DNA from: Pseudomonas poae
GTDB taxonomy: Bacteria > Pseudomonadota > Gammaproteobacteria > Pseudomonadales > Pseudomonadaceae
Reading direction: 5' to 3'
Assembly (NCBI RefSeq): GCF_001439785.1
Contig: NZ_JYLI01000024.1
Coordinates: 32,078 to 96,077 of the forward strand
Length of the DNA stretch: 64,000 nucleotides
In this document: one piece after another, positions 1 to 8,338 of the stretch
Position numbering within the stretch: the stretch's first letter is position 1
Layout: every line of letters starts with the position of its first letter
Program-made: the position numbers and the translations under genes
The notes under the pieces: generated by a model
What the model saw: the letters and a program-made list of their open reading frames with translations, nothing else
Database searches by the model: none
Told to the model about the DNA's origin: nothing

Positions 1-584
1 GTCGGCATCGCCAGGAAGAACGAGAACTCGGTGGCGGTCTTGCGCGACAGGCCGAACAGCAGGCCGCCGATGATGGTCGAGCCGGAACGCGAAGTGCCCG
101 GAATCATCGCCAGGCACTGGGCCAGTCCCACCTTGAGCGCATCCTTCCAAGTGATGTCGTCGACGGTTTCGGCGTGCACCTGATGTTCACGGCGTTCGGC
201 CCACAGCATGATGATGCCGCCGATGACCAGCGCGGTGGCCACGGTAATCGGGTTGAACAGATAGTGATGGATCAGGTCGGCGAAAATCACCCCCAGCACC
301 ACCGCCGGCAGGAACGCAATGAGCAGGTTGACGGTAAAGCGCTGGGCATTGCGCTGGGTCGGCAGGCCGGTGACCACGTCAAGGATCTTGCGCCGGAACT
401 CCCACACCACCGCGAGGATCGCGCCGAGCTGGATGATGATGTTGAACGCCATTGCCCGCTCACCGCCGAAATCGAGCAGATCGGCGACGATAATCTGGTG
501 ACCGGTGCTGGAGATCGGCAGGAACTCCGTCAGCCCTTCCACAATGCCGAGAATCAATGCCTGAATGGCAGTCCAAAAATCCAT
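1..584 (-). CDS. uppP: undecaprenyl-diphosphate phosphatase, C-terminus cut off by window edge
   Basis: The product is an inner-membrane phosphatase that recycles undecaprenyl pyrophosphate to the lipid carrier used for peptidoglycan and O-antigen synthesis. Reading down from ATG at 582-584 gives MDFWTAIQALILGIVEG followed by TEFLPISSTGHQ, the family's N-terminal (E/Q)xxxE motif. Further on comes PGTSRSGSTIIGGLL, the second catalytic signature. About 194 codons of a usual ~270-280 are present; the rest lies left of base 1. Several hydrophobic segments fit the multi-pass family. It is a paralogue of the gene at 41108. The identification is very secure; only the C-terminus is unseen. Confidence 0.96.
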   Translation of the reverse strand, partial: MDFWTAIQALILGIVEGLTEFLPISSTGHQIIVADLLDFGGERAMAFNIIIQLGAILAVVWEFRRKILDVVTGLPTQRNAQRFTVNLLIAFLPAVVLGVIFADLIHHYLFNPITVATALVIGGIIMLWAERREHQVHAETVDDITWKDALKVGLAQCLAMIPGTSRSGSTIIGGLLFGLSRKTATEFSFFLAMP

Positions 585-829
585 ACTTCCCCCAAAGGTC
601 ATGCGCGATGGCACGCCTCGTTTCTATTTTTAAGTGGTTCATTGACGACACGACCCGGCGCTGACACGCAACGCCAGGCTGCAAAAAATCCGTGAAAAAT
701 CAGACAGTACCCAGGTCTTGCGCTGACGGGCCGAAAGCCTATCAGACCCGCCGCAAATGTCGATGCAACAGCCACAATTATAAAAAGCCCGCAGTGACAG
801 GCCGATGAACCGTTTACAGTCGCTGTGTT
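585..829. other. intergenic region between divergent uppP and pnuC
   Basis: About 300 bases separate the two divergent genes. I see no credible gene here; short reading frames are antisense or out-of-frame noise. A TATAAT-like hexamer on the minus strand near 775-780 could serve uppP, but no good -35 accompanies it. The only convincing element is the plus-strand promoter listed separately at 830. Confidence 0.5.
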
Positions 830-857
830 TTGTTGATCGGTGTCCTCTGGGTACAAT
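830..857 (+). promoter_or_regulatory. sigma70-type promoter of pnuC operon
   Basis: TTGTTG at 830-835 and TACAAT at 852-857 are separated by 16 bp. Transcription would begin near 864, leaving a ~27-base leader before the ATG at 891. Such a short leader leaves no room for a riboswitch. Confidence 0.6.
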
Positions 858-890
858 CACCGCCCTCTTCCACGCTCCCAAGGTACCGCC

Positions 891-1454
891 ATGTCCGGGC
901 TTGAATTGTTCGCCGCCGCACTGGGGGTGATTGCTGTCTGGCTGACGGTCAAGCAGAACCCCTGGTGCTGGCCCATTGGGCTGGTCATGGTGCTGCTCTA
1001 TACCTGGGTGTTCTACGACGTGAAACTCTATTCCGACATGCTGCTGCAAGTGGTCTACGCCGCGCTGCAGGTCTACGGCTGGTGGCAATGGACCCGTGCC
1101 GGCGAAGTCAGGCAAGGTCGCCAGGTGACCAGCCTCAAAGGCACGGCGATCCTGGCCAGCCTTGCGGTTGGCGCGGCTGGCAGCCTGATGCTTGGCGCCG
1201 CCATGGCCCACTGGACCGACGCCGCGCAGCCCTGGCTGGATGCCGCCCTCACCGGCTTCAGCCTGGTGGCGCAGGTGTGGATGGCGCAGAAACGCGTGCA
1301 ATGCTGGCCGCTGTGGATAGCGGTGGATGTGATCTTCGTCGGGCTGTTTCTCTACAAAGGTCTCTACCTCACTGCCGCGCTCTACGCACTGTTCACCGTG
1401 ATTGCCGTGCAGGGCTGGCGTGAATGGCGCGCCGACCCGGCGTTGCGCCCATGA
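891..1454 (+). CDS. pnuC: nicotinamide riboside transporter PnuC
   Basis: A 187-residue membrane permease that takes up nicotinamide riboside for NAD salvage. Family hallmarks include the N-terminal TVKQNPWCWPIG stretch, then FYDVKLYSDMLLQ, and the WWQW motif near residue 65. Hydrophobic segments are spread over the whole length. ATG 891 is chosen over upstream in-frame starts because it begins the conserved MSGLELFAAALG sequence and sits just after a good promoter. The stop overlaps the next gene's start as ATGA (1451-1454), indicating translational coupling to the riboside kinase, which would phosphorylate the imported substrate. Confidence 0.93.
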   Translation: MSGLELFAAALGVIAVWLTVKQNPWCWPIGLVMVLLYTWVFYDVKLYSDMLLQVVYAALQVYGWWQWTRAGEVRQGRQVTSLKGTAILASLAVGAAGSLMLGAAMAHWTDAAQPWLDAALTGFSLVAQVWMAQKRVQCWPLWIAVDVIFVGLFLYKGLYLTAALYALFTVIAVQGWREWRADPALRP

Positions 1455-1987
1455 AAGTGGTGGTGTTGGCGGGCCCTGAGTCCAGCGGTAAAAGCTGGCT
1501 CGCCAAGGAGTTGCACACGCACTTTGGCGGGCTGATGGTGGGCGAATACGTGCGCCACTTCATCGACCACCACCAGCGCGACACCACCTTCGCGGACATA
1601 CCGGCCATCGCCCGTGGCCAACTGGCCTGGGAAGACTCGGCTCGCGCGCGGCAGCCGCACCTGCTGATCCTCGACACCCACCTGCTGACCAACCAACTGT
1701 GGAGCCTGACCCTGTTCGGTGACTGCCCCGCCTGGCTGGACCAGGAACTGCTGGCCCGTCACTACGACCTGCACCTGCTGTTGTCCCCCGAAGACGTCGA
1801 CTGGACTGCCGACGGCCAGCGCTGCCAGCCGGCACTGGCGGACCGTCGTGCGTTTTTCCAGAGCAGCCTGGACTGGATCGAACGGCATCGACAGCCGGCC
1901 CTGGTGATTCGCGGCCACTGGGCAGAACGCCGAGCCGAGGCGTTTGCCGCCGTCCAACACTTGCTGGATCAGCCGCCGCCCCCCTAG
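1451..1987 (+). CDS. NadR-like nicotinamide riboside kinase (AAA_28 ATPase)
   Basis: A 178-residue cytoplasmic P-loop kinase. The Walker A motif GPESSGKSW lies at residues 8-16. The layout matches the C-terminal kinase domain of NadR without its regulatory and adenylyltransferase domains. The likely reaction is ATP-dependent phosphorylation of nicotinamide riboside to NMN, trapping what PnuC imports. It starts inside the pnuC stop codon. The family is clear; the precise substrate is inferred from the PnuC partner. Confidence 0.88.
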   Translation: MKVVVLAGPESSGKSWLAKELHTHFGGLMVGEYVRHFIDHHQRDTTFADIPAIARGQLAWEDSARARQPHLLILDTHLLTNQLWSLTLFGDCPAWLDQELLARHYDLHLLLSPEDVDWTADGQRCQPALADRRAFFQSSLDWIERHRQPALVIRGHWAERRAEAFAAVQHLLDQPPPP

Positions 1988-2072
1988 GCCCGCGCTTCTT
2001 CGCCTACCGACCATCGGGCCAACGCAGTCCGCCTGCCGCATCGCCAGTCAACCTTCTAAAGGAGATTGGCCC

Positions 2073-3596
2073 ATGAACCTGCGCATCGTTGCCCGCCTGA
2101 TCAATTTGCCCGAAAACCGTGCCGTCCGTGTACAAACGGCGGCCCACCCGCTGTTGCTGCTGCGTGTTGGCGACCAGGTGCGCGCCTTCCAGGCCGACTG
2201 TCCCCACGCCGGCGCGCCGTTGGAAGAAGGCGTGATCTGCAACGGGCACCTGATCTGCCCCTGGCACAAAGCCGCCTTTGCCGTGGACAGCGGCGCCGTC
2301 GTGGAACCGCCGGCGCTGGCCGGGCTCAGGCAATACCCCGTGCAGGTGCATGCCGGGGTGGTCAGTGTCGGCGACCAGCCCATCGCGCCTGAACCGGCGG
2401 CTGCGCGTCTTGATGCACGCTGCTTCGCCGTGATTGGCGCAGGCGCGGCGGGCACGGCGGCCGTGGCCACCCTGAGGCGCGAAGGGTTCGCCGGGCGCCT
2501 GCTGTGGATCGACCGCGAAGCGAATCCCGCCTACGACCGCACAGCCTTGAGCAAATTCGTGATCAGCGGCGAAATGGCGGCGGTAGATACCCCGCCGCTG
2601 CTGGAGGACGACAGCTTTGCCGGCATCGGCATTCATGGCGAAGTCCAACGCCTGGATGCCACCGCCAAATGCATCGAGCTGGCAGACGGGCGCCGCTTCG
2701 ACTACGACGCCGCGCTGGTCGCCAGCGGCGGCGACGCGCAACCGCTGGACATCCCTGGCGCGGTGCTGAGCAATGTGTTCGTGCTGCGCAGTCGTGACGA
2801 TGCCGCGCGAATCGCCGACGCCGCGCAGTCAGCCGCCTGCGCGGTGATTATCGGCGACAGTTTCATCGGCCTCGAAGCAGCCTCGGCCCTGCGCCAACGC
2901 GGGCTGGTGGTGCAAGTGGTCAGTCGCCACGAGATACCCCTGGCGGCGCAGTTGGGCCGGCGCATCGGCGCGGCATTGCGCCAACTGCACGAAGACAACG
3001 GCGTGATCTTCCACAGCAACATCGAGCCCGAGCGCTTCGACGGCCATGGCGCCGTCAGCACCGTGCTGCTCAAAAACGGCAAGCGACTGGCCGCCGACCT
3101 GGTGCTGATGGGCGTCGGCGTCAAGCCGGCCAGCGCCTTCGTTCACGGCGTCAGTCTTGCGGATGACCACTCACTGAGCGCCGACGCTCACCTGCAACTG
3201 GCCCCCGGTTTATGGGCCGCCGGCGACAACGTCACCTTCGCCTGGCAACAGCAGCCGATGCGCATCGAACACTGGCGCCTGGCCCAGCAACTGGGCGTGC
3301 TGGCCGCGCGCAACATGCTCGGCGATGCGCAGTCGTTCAGGGATGTGCCGTTCTTCTGGACCTACCACTTCGGCAAGACCTTCGAGGTGCTCGGGCATGC
3401 GCACCACTGGAACCGGCTGTACCTGGAAGGTGACCTGCAACGCCACACCTTTATTGCCCTGCTGTGCCACGACGACCAGGTCGAGGCCGTGATCGCCTGC
3501 CAGTATCAGCAGGCTATGGCGCGTCTTTCCCGGCGCATGCGGCAACCGCTGGGCAAGGCCGAAGCGCTTGGACTGATTCGGCAGACCCGGCACTGA
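2073..3596 (+). CDS. Rieske [2Fe-2S] domain fused to FAD/NAD(P)-dependent reductase (AIFM3-like)
   Basis: A 507-residue fusion. An N-terminal Rieske domain (about 1-105) carries ligands C43/H45 and C62/H65 in CPH-x16-CPWH. A pyridine-nucleotide disulphide-oxidoreductase fold follows, with the FAD-binding VIGAGAAGTAA near 120 and a second nucleotide-binding region around 260-300. Such proteins move electrons from NAD(P)H through FAD to the cluster. The physiological partner is unknown. ATG 2073 is preceded by AAAGGAG at 2058-2064, which decides the start over a longer in-frame ORF. It is monocistronic and not obviously linked to the NAD salvage genes. Confidence 0.88.
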   Translation: MNLRIVARLINLPENRAVRVQTAAHPLLLLRVGDQVRAFQADCPHAGAPLEEGVICNGHLICPWHKAAFAVDSGAVVEPPALAGLRQYPVQVHAGVVSVGDQPIAPEPAAARLDARCFAVIGAGAAGTAAVATLRREGFAGRLLWIDREANPAYDRTALSKFVISGEMAAVDTPPLLEDDSFAGIGIHGEVQRLDATAKCIELADGRRFDYDAALVASGGDAQPLDIPGAVLSNVFVLRSRDDAARIADAAQSAACAVIIGDSFIGLEAASALRQRGLVVQVVSRHEIPLAAQLGRRIGAALRQLHEDNGVIFHSNIEPERFDGHGAVSTVLLKNGKRLAADLVLMGVGVKPASAFVHGVSLADDHSLSADAHLQLAPGLWAAGDNVTFAWQQQPMRIEHWRLAQQLGVLAARNMLGDAQSFRDVPFFWTYHFGKTFEVLGHAHHWNRLYLEGDLQRHTFIALLCHDDQVEAVIACQYQQAMARLSRRMRQPLGKAEALGLIRQTRH

Positions 3597-3598
3597 CC

Positions 3599-3688
3599 TG
3601 TGGGAACGGGCTTGCCCGCAAAAGCGGTGGACCAGGCAACTTCAATGTTTGCTGGGCCGACGCCTTTGCAGGCAAGCCAGCTCCCACA
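3599..3688. repeat. REPIN-like inverted repeat pair
   Basis: The left arm TGTGGGAACGGGCTTGCC and the right arm GGCAAGCCAGCTCCCACA form a long imperfect palindrome around a variable spacer. The same arm sequence recurs at 22260 and 56636, and in weaker form at 11244. It lies between convergent genes, as is usual for Pseudomonas REP elements. Confidence 0.85.
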
Positions 3689-3713
3689 TTTGATCGCGTT
3701 CACACGCCCCAAT

Positions 3714-3748
3714 CGTGGGTAACCCGGCAGGACGCCGGGTTAGCCACG
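3714..3748. terminator. strong hairpin between convergent genes
   Basis: CGTGG, then AACCCGGC, a 5-base loop AGGAC, GCCGGGTT and CCACG form a nearly continuous stem. There is no T-run on either strand, so intrinsic termination is uncertain, but the position between the convergent Rieske fusion and ggt fits a bidirectional transcript end. Confidence 0.5.
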
Positions 3749-3767
3749 CTGGGCCAAAGGGCGCGCT

Positions 3768-5492
3768 TCAGTAACCCAGCGACAGCCCGGTATTGCGGCG
3801 CGGGTCATTGGCGCCATAGAAGCGGTTGTTACCTACCGGTTTACCCTCCAGGGACGGCGCGCCCACCAGGATCGCGGCGAGGTGGTTGGCGTCCTGCGGA
3901 CCGGCAAACGTGTGGCCCCAGCTTTCAAGGATTTTGCGCGTGTCCGGGCTGACCGCGAAGGTCTCAAGGTTGGTGGCCGGCGGCATCCACTGCTGATGGA
4001 AACGCGGCGCGTCCACGGCCTCCTGGATGTTCATCTTGTAGTCGATCACATTCAGGATCGTCAGCAAGGTCGCCGTGATGATCCGGCTGCCCCCCGGCGT
4101 ACCGACCACCATCACCGCCTTGCCGTCCTTGGTAACGATGGTCGGGCTCATCGACGACAACGGCGCCTTGCCGGGAGCAATGGCATTCGCTTCGCCCTGC
4201 ACCAGGCCATACATGTTCGGCACGCCCACCTTGACAGTGAAGTCGTCCATTTCATCGTTGAGAATGACCCCGGTAGTACTGGCCATGACGCCGGCACCGA
4301 ACCAGTCGTTGAGGGTGTAGGTGACGGACACCGCATTGCCCCACTGATCGACGATGGAATAGTGGGTGGTGTTATTGCCTTCGTGGGGCGATACACCTGG
4401 CTTGATCGCCTGGGAGTCTCCGGCCTTTTGCGGCTCGATGGCGGCGCGCAGCCTGGCGGCGTAGTCCTTGTCCAGCAGGTGGGCGATGGGGTTTTTGACG
4501 AAATCCGGATCGCCCAGGTAGCTGTTGCGGTCCACGTATGCGTGGCGCATCGCTTCGATCTGGTAGTGCAGGCCTTGGGCCGAGTGATAGCCCAATTCGG
4601 CCATCGGGTAGCCTTCGAGGATGTTCATGATCTGGCAGATCACCACGCCCCCGGAGCTTGGCGGCGGCGCCGAAACCACGTGGTAGCCACGGTAATCACA
4701 CTCGATGGGCGCCAGTTCGCGGGTTTTGTAGTTGTCCAGATCAGCTTGGGTGATGATGCCTTTCCCGGCCTGGCTGGAATCGACCACGGCCTTGGCCACC
4801 CAGCCCTTGTAGAAACCGTCGGCGCCCTTGGCGGAAATCTCCTTGAGGGTCCTGGCCAGGTCCTTTTGCACCAGTTTCTGCCCTACCTGCAGCGGTTGAC
4901 CGTTGTGCAGGAAGATGCCGCGCAGGTCCTTATCCTTTTCGAACTCGCCGGTGGCGGTGTGCAGCAGGTCGATGTCACCCTGCTCCAGGGCAAAGCCGTG
5001 TTCCGCCAGTTTTATCGCCGGAGCGATCACCTGGGCGCGCTTGAGGGTGCCGTACTTGCTCAACGCCAGCTCCATGCCCGACACAGTGCCAGGCACGCCC
5101 ACGGCCAGATGGCCCTTGGCGCTCAGGCCATCAATGACGTTGCCGTCCTTGTCCAGGTATATGTTGGCGGTGGCCGCCAGCGGGGCTTTTTCGCGAAAAT
5201 CAAGGAAGGTCCTGCGCCCGTCGGCCAGTTGCACGGTCATGAAGCCGCCGCCGCCGAGGTTGCCTGCCGCCGGGTACACCACCGCCAGCGCATAGCCGAC
5301 GGCAACGGCCGCATCCACCGCATTGCCACCGGCCTTGAGGACATCCACGCCCACATTGGTGGCCAGATGCTGGGCCGTGACCACCATGCCGTTTTCACCG
5401 CCGACCGGAGCCTGGGACGCGGCTTGCACCGCGCTGACGGTCAAGACGAGGGCGGTGGCGATCAAGGTGCGGCTGAAGGGTTGGTAGTTCAT
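3768..5492 (-). CDS. ggt: gamma-glutamyltransferase, periplasmic
   Basis: A 574-residue preproenzyme that hydrolyses or transfers the gamma-glutamyl group of glutathione and related peptides. A signal peptide covers about residues 1-24, with a predicted cut after AVQA. The autoprocessing and catalytic threonine is T375 in NNTTHYSIVD, the start of the small subunit. Later family motifs include LSSMSPTIV and GTPGGSRII. The length matches the family (~580). Its position is monocistronic, convergent with the Rieske fusion and divergent from patB. Confidence 0.96.
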   Translation of the reverse strand: MNYQPFSRTLIATALVLTVSAVQAASQAPVGGENGMVVTAQHLATNVGVDVLKAGGNAVDAAVAVGYALAVVYPAAGNLGGGGFMTVQLADGRRTFLDFREKAPLAATANIYLDKDGNVIDGLSAKGHLAVGVPGTVSGMELALSKYGTLKRAQVIAPAIKLAEHGFALEQGDIDLLHTATGEFEKDKDLRGIFLHNGQPLQVGQKLVQKDLARTLKEISAKGADGFYKGWVAKAVVDSSQAGKGIITQADLDNYKTRELAPIECDYRGYHVVSAPPPSSGGVVICQIMNILEGYPMAELGYHSAQGLHYQIEAMRHAYVDRNSYLGDPDFVKNPIAHLLDKDYAARLRAAIEPQKAGDSQAIKPGVSPHEGNNTTHYSIVDQWGNAVSVTYTLNDWFGAGVMASTTGVILNDEMDDFTVKVGVPNMYGLVQGEANAIAPGKAPLSSMSPTIVTKDGKAVMVVGTPGGSRIITATLLTILNVIDYKMNIQEAVDAPRFHQQWMPPATNLETFAVSPDTRKILESWGHTFAGPQDANHLAAILVGAPSLEGKPVGNNRFYGANDPRRNTGLSLGY

Positions 5493-5660
5493 CCATGGAT
5501 GCTCGGCTGATTGAGATGCATCAAATTAGCCCTTCCCGGCGCCGATCCCCAGCGCGGTGGCGTTTTTAGTACAGAACCTGTCGGGGATAGAACCTGCGTG
5601 CTCGCGCCTGCGCTAGAATCGCCGCCATTGTTTGTCCGCCCCCCTGATACGAGCCCGCCC

Positions 5661-6800
5661 ATGAGCTTTGATTTCGATACGATCCACTCCCGCCTCGGCA
5701 CCGGCAGCACCAAGTGGAACCGCTACCCGCACGACGTTTTGCCGATGTGGATCGCTGATATGGACATCGCCGCGCCACCGGCCGTACTGCAAGCCCTGCA
5801 CGCACGGCTCGACCAGCAGGTGCTCGGCTACAGCGTGGCCGGCCCGGACGTGCGCGAGGCGATCATCGCCGACCTGTGGGCCAAGTACGCCTGGCGCGTC
5901 CAACCTGAAGAGTTGCTGTTTTTGCCCGGCGTCGAACCCGGCTTCAATATGGCGCTGCACGGGTTCGTGCAACCGGGCCAGCCGGTCGTGCTGCAAACCC
6001 CCAATTATCGGCCGATCCGCCTGGCCCCCGGGCACTGGAATTTGCCGCGTATCGAAATACCCTTCGCGCTGGTCGACGGGGAATACATCACGCCCATGCC
6101 TGCCATGCGCGAGGCGCTCAAGGGTGCCGGCGCCTTGCTGCTGAGCAACCCGCACAACCCGATCGGCAAGGTGTTCCCCCGCGAAGAACTGCTGGCCGTG
6201 GCCAATGCCTGCCTGGAAAACGGCGCACTGATCATCTCCGATGAAATCCACGCCGAGCTGTGCTTCGACAGCCGCCGCCACATTCCCACCGCCAGCCTCA
6301 GCCCCGAGATTGCCCAGCGCACCATTACCCTGATGTCGGCGAGCAAGGCCTATAACGTGGCCGGCTTGAAAACCTGTTTCGCCGTGGTGCAGAACGCCCA
6401 GGTGCGTGAACACTTCAACAACGCCCGTTGCGGCATGGTCGACAGCGTCAGCCCTCTGGGCCTGGAAGCCACCCGCGCCGCCTACAGCCAATGCGGCGAG
6501 TGGCTGGACGCGCTCAAGCAGTACCTGCAAGCCAACCGCGACTACCTGCTCGATGCGGTGAACATGCGCTTGCCCGGCGTGAAGATGCACGCGCCACAAG
6601 GCACTTACCTGGCCTGGCTGGATTGCAGCGCCCTTGGCCTGGAAGACCCGCAGCGGTTCTTTCTGGAACAGGCCAAAGTCGGCTTGAGCGCCGGCATCGA
6701 ATTCGGCGATGACAGCCAGCAGTTCGTGCGCCTGAACTTCGGCTGCCCACGGTCGATGCTCGAGGAAGGCCTGCAGCGTATGGAACGTGCCTTGGGCTAA
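5661..6800 (+). CDS. patB: PatB/MalY-type PLP-dependent C-S lyase (cystathionine beta-lyase-like)
   Basis: A 379-residue fold-type I PLP enzyme. The N-terminus SFDFDTIHSRLGTGSTKWN and the LPMWIADMD motif are typical of MalY/PatB C-S lyases, which release thiols from cysteine conjugates. The Schiff-base lysine lies in MSASKAYNVAG, and SNPHNPIGKVF is the conserved aminotransferase segment. ATG 5661 begins the conserved region; a TAGAAT -10-like element at 5614-5619 lies upstream of it. The exact physiological substrate cannot be told from sequence. Confidence 0.9.
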   Translation: MSFDFDTIHSRLGTGSTKWNRYPHDVLPMWIADMDIAAPPAVLQALHARLDQQVLGYSVAGPDVREAIIADLWAKYAWRVQPEELLFLPGVEPGFNMALHGFVQPGQPVVLQTPNYRPIRLAPGHWNLPRIEIPFALVDGEYITPMPAMREALKGAGALLLSNPHNPIGKVFPREELLAVANACLENGALIISDEIHAELCFDSRRHIPTASLSPEIAQRTITLMSASKAYNVAGLKTCFAVVQNAQVREHFNNARCGMVDSVSPLGLEATRAAYSQCGEWLDALKQYLQANRDYLLDAVNMRLPGVKMHAPQGTYLAWLDCSALGLEDPQRFFLEQAKVGLSAGIEFGDDSQQFVRLNFGCPRSMLEEGLQRMERALG

Positions 6801-6826
6801 AACCCGCGGACCTCTGCGACCTCCTG

Positions 6827-7012
6827 CTGTGGCGAGCAGGCTTGCCCCAATGCCGTCCAGTTAAGCGCAGATTCCCTGTGGCGAGCAGGCTTGTCCTGCG
6901 TTGGGCTGCGCAGCAGCCCCAAAACCAGACGCTGAGCCGTATCAGGTACACCGCGCTTTGCTGGATTGGGGACGCTTCGCACCCAAACGCGGGGCAAGCC
7001 CGCTCGCCACAG
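6827..7012 (+). repeat. ~186-bp structured intergenic repeat, copy 1
   Basis: The element starts with CTGTGGCGAGCAGGCTTGCC and ends with its inverted form GGCAAGCCCGCTCGCCACAG, so it has terminal inverted repeats of about 20 bp. A second inward-facing CTGTGGCGAGC copy lies ~50 bp in, and internal hairpins form around GGGCTGCGCAGCAGCCC and the GATTGGGGACGCTTCGCACC region. Copies 2 (36601, inverted) and 3 (62394, same orientation) are near-identical by eye. It carries no coding sequence. Confidence 0.9.
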
Positions 7013-7047
7013 CGCATGTGAACGCCTGCGTCAATGGATGCAGGCCC

Positions 7048-7262
7048 TCACAATTTGGCGATGGACACTTCCGTCGACTTCACGAAGGCAATCACTTCGC
7101 TGCCACCTTCAATTCCAGGTCGCGCACCGAGCGGGTGGTGATCACTGATGTAACGATGCCAGACGCGGTTTGCACGTCGATTTCAGACACCACCTCCCCC
7201 AGCAGAATCTCCTTGATAACGCCCTTGAACTGGTTGCGCACGTTGATCGCTTTGATGGTCAT
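7048..7262 (-). pseudogene. TOBE/Mop-type molybdopterin-binding protein with a -1 frameshift
   Basis: Reading from ATG 7262 gives MTIKAINVRNQFKG and then SEIDVQTASGIVTSVITTRS, the classic small molybdate/molybdopterin-binding (Mop) fold. After residue 53 (LKV) the frame runs into a premature TGA at 7092. Moving one base restores the family's C-terminus, GSEVIAFVKSTEVSIAKL, then TGA at 7048-7050. The two parts give exactly 71 residues, the family length. AAGGTGGCAGCG appears to have lost one G of GGG. It could be a real null mutation or a sequencing/assembly error. An AGGAAAA ribosome site precedes the start. Confidence 0.9.
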
Positions 7263-7429
7263 GTCGGTTTTCCTGTTGGCTGTTGGGTCAATCCGCACGA
7301 ATGCGCAGGCCCTCAAAATGCGCTACAGACCAAAAAATCAAAAGGAATATATAACTCTTTATTTATTCGATATGAGTATATTAAAGCGTCCCATAGACCG
7401 CCGTGGCCAGTGCTGGCCCGGCTCAACGC

Positions 7430-8338
7430 TCAGGTCAATGTCACCCAGAACCGCGTGCGCGCCTGCACCTGGAACCCCAGGGTTTGCGCCAGTAGATTGA
7501 GGACGCGGTCGGTGTCCTCCAGGCGGAAACTGCCGGTGACCCGCAAGGCGTCCAGGCGCGGGTCCCAACGCAGGACGCCTGGACGGTAACGCTCAAGCTC
7601 ACGCAGGAAGTCGCCCAAGGGCTGGTTCTGCGCGGTCAGCACGCCGTCGCGCCAGTCCGGCTGCGACACATCAAACGGCGCAGTGGCCCCCAGACCAACG
7701 GGGTTCAACGGGGCCTGCTCACCTTTATGCAACGTCGCCGTCTGACCCTGCAGGTCACGCACCTGCACCGAGCCCTGAAGCACCGACACCCGGCAACCAC
7801 TCGCCAGTTGCCGTACACACACCTCGGCCTGGCTAACCATCAATTGCCCGTAGCGCGTCTGCACCTGCAGGGCTGACGGCCCCGGCACCTTCAATGCCAG
7901 CTCGCCCTCGACCAGGGTGACAAGCCGTCGCGCCGGGTCCACATCCACCGCCGTGGCGGTATTGAGTTGCAGGCTGGCGCCATCGACCAGGTGCAGCGTC
8001 CTGCGTTCGCCGGTGGCGGTATGCAGATCAGCACGCCAGGCTTCGAGGGGCAGCTGTCGGCTGATCAGCCAGGCCGTAGGCACCAACATCACCGCTCCCA
8101 GTGCACGCTTGAGCACGGCGCGCCGACCTGGCTGCGGGCGATCGAGGCTGGCCAGCGCCAGGGCCTGGGGCAACTCGCTGAAACGCTGGCGCAGGGACTG
8201 CGCTTTTTGCCAGGTCTGTTCGTGTTGCGGATGGCTGTCGCGCCATTGCTGCAACGCGGCATGATCCCCCTCAGTGGCCGCACCGGACTCCACCAGCGCC
8301 AACCAGTGCGCCGCCGCCCGCGCGATCTCGCGACTCAT
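7430..8338 (-). CDS. FecR-type anti-sigma/sigma-regulator
   Basis: A 302-residue inner-membrane protein. The cytoplasmic N-terminal part contains the DUF4880-like HWLALVESG and WRDSHPQHEQTWQ. One membrane segment around residues 75-95 (LKRALGAVMLVPTAWLI) leads to a periplasmic FecR domain (TATGERRTLHLVDGASLQLN) and a C-terminal STN-like region. FecR proteins relay receptor occupancy to the partner ECF sigma factor. It overlaps the sigma gene by ATGA. No TonB-dependent receptor follows, so the sensor-transducer is missing locally. Confidence 0.92.
   Translation of the reverse strand: MSREIARAAAHWLALVESGAATEGDHAALQQWRDSHPQHEQTWQKAQSLRQRFSELPQALALASLDRPQPGRRAVLKRALGAVMLVPTAWLISRQLPLEAWRADLHTATGERRTLHLVDGASLQLNTATAVDVDPARRLVTLVEGELALKVPGPSALQVQTRYGQLMVSQAEVCVRQLASGCRVSVLQGSVQVRDLQGQTATLHKGEQAPLNPVGLGATAPFDVSQPDWRDGVLTAQNQPLGDFLRELERYRPGVLRWDPRLDALRVTGSFRLEDTDRVLNLLAQTLGFQVQARTRFWVTLT

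Noticed and set aside
585..890. Riboswitch upstream of pnuC
   Set aside because: The promoter leaves only ~27 bases of leader; no room for an aptamer.
3882..5510. 542-codon open frame on the plus strand across ggt
   Set aside because: It is antisense to a clearly conserved gamma-glutamyltransferase; high GC removes stops in the mirrored frame, and the translated sequence is low-complexity with no family.
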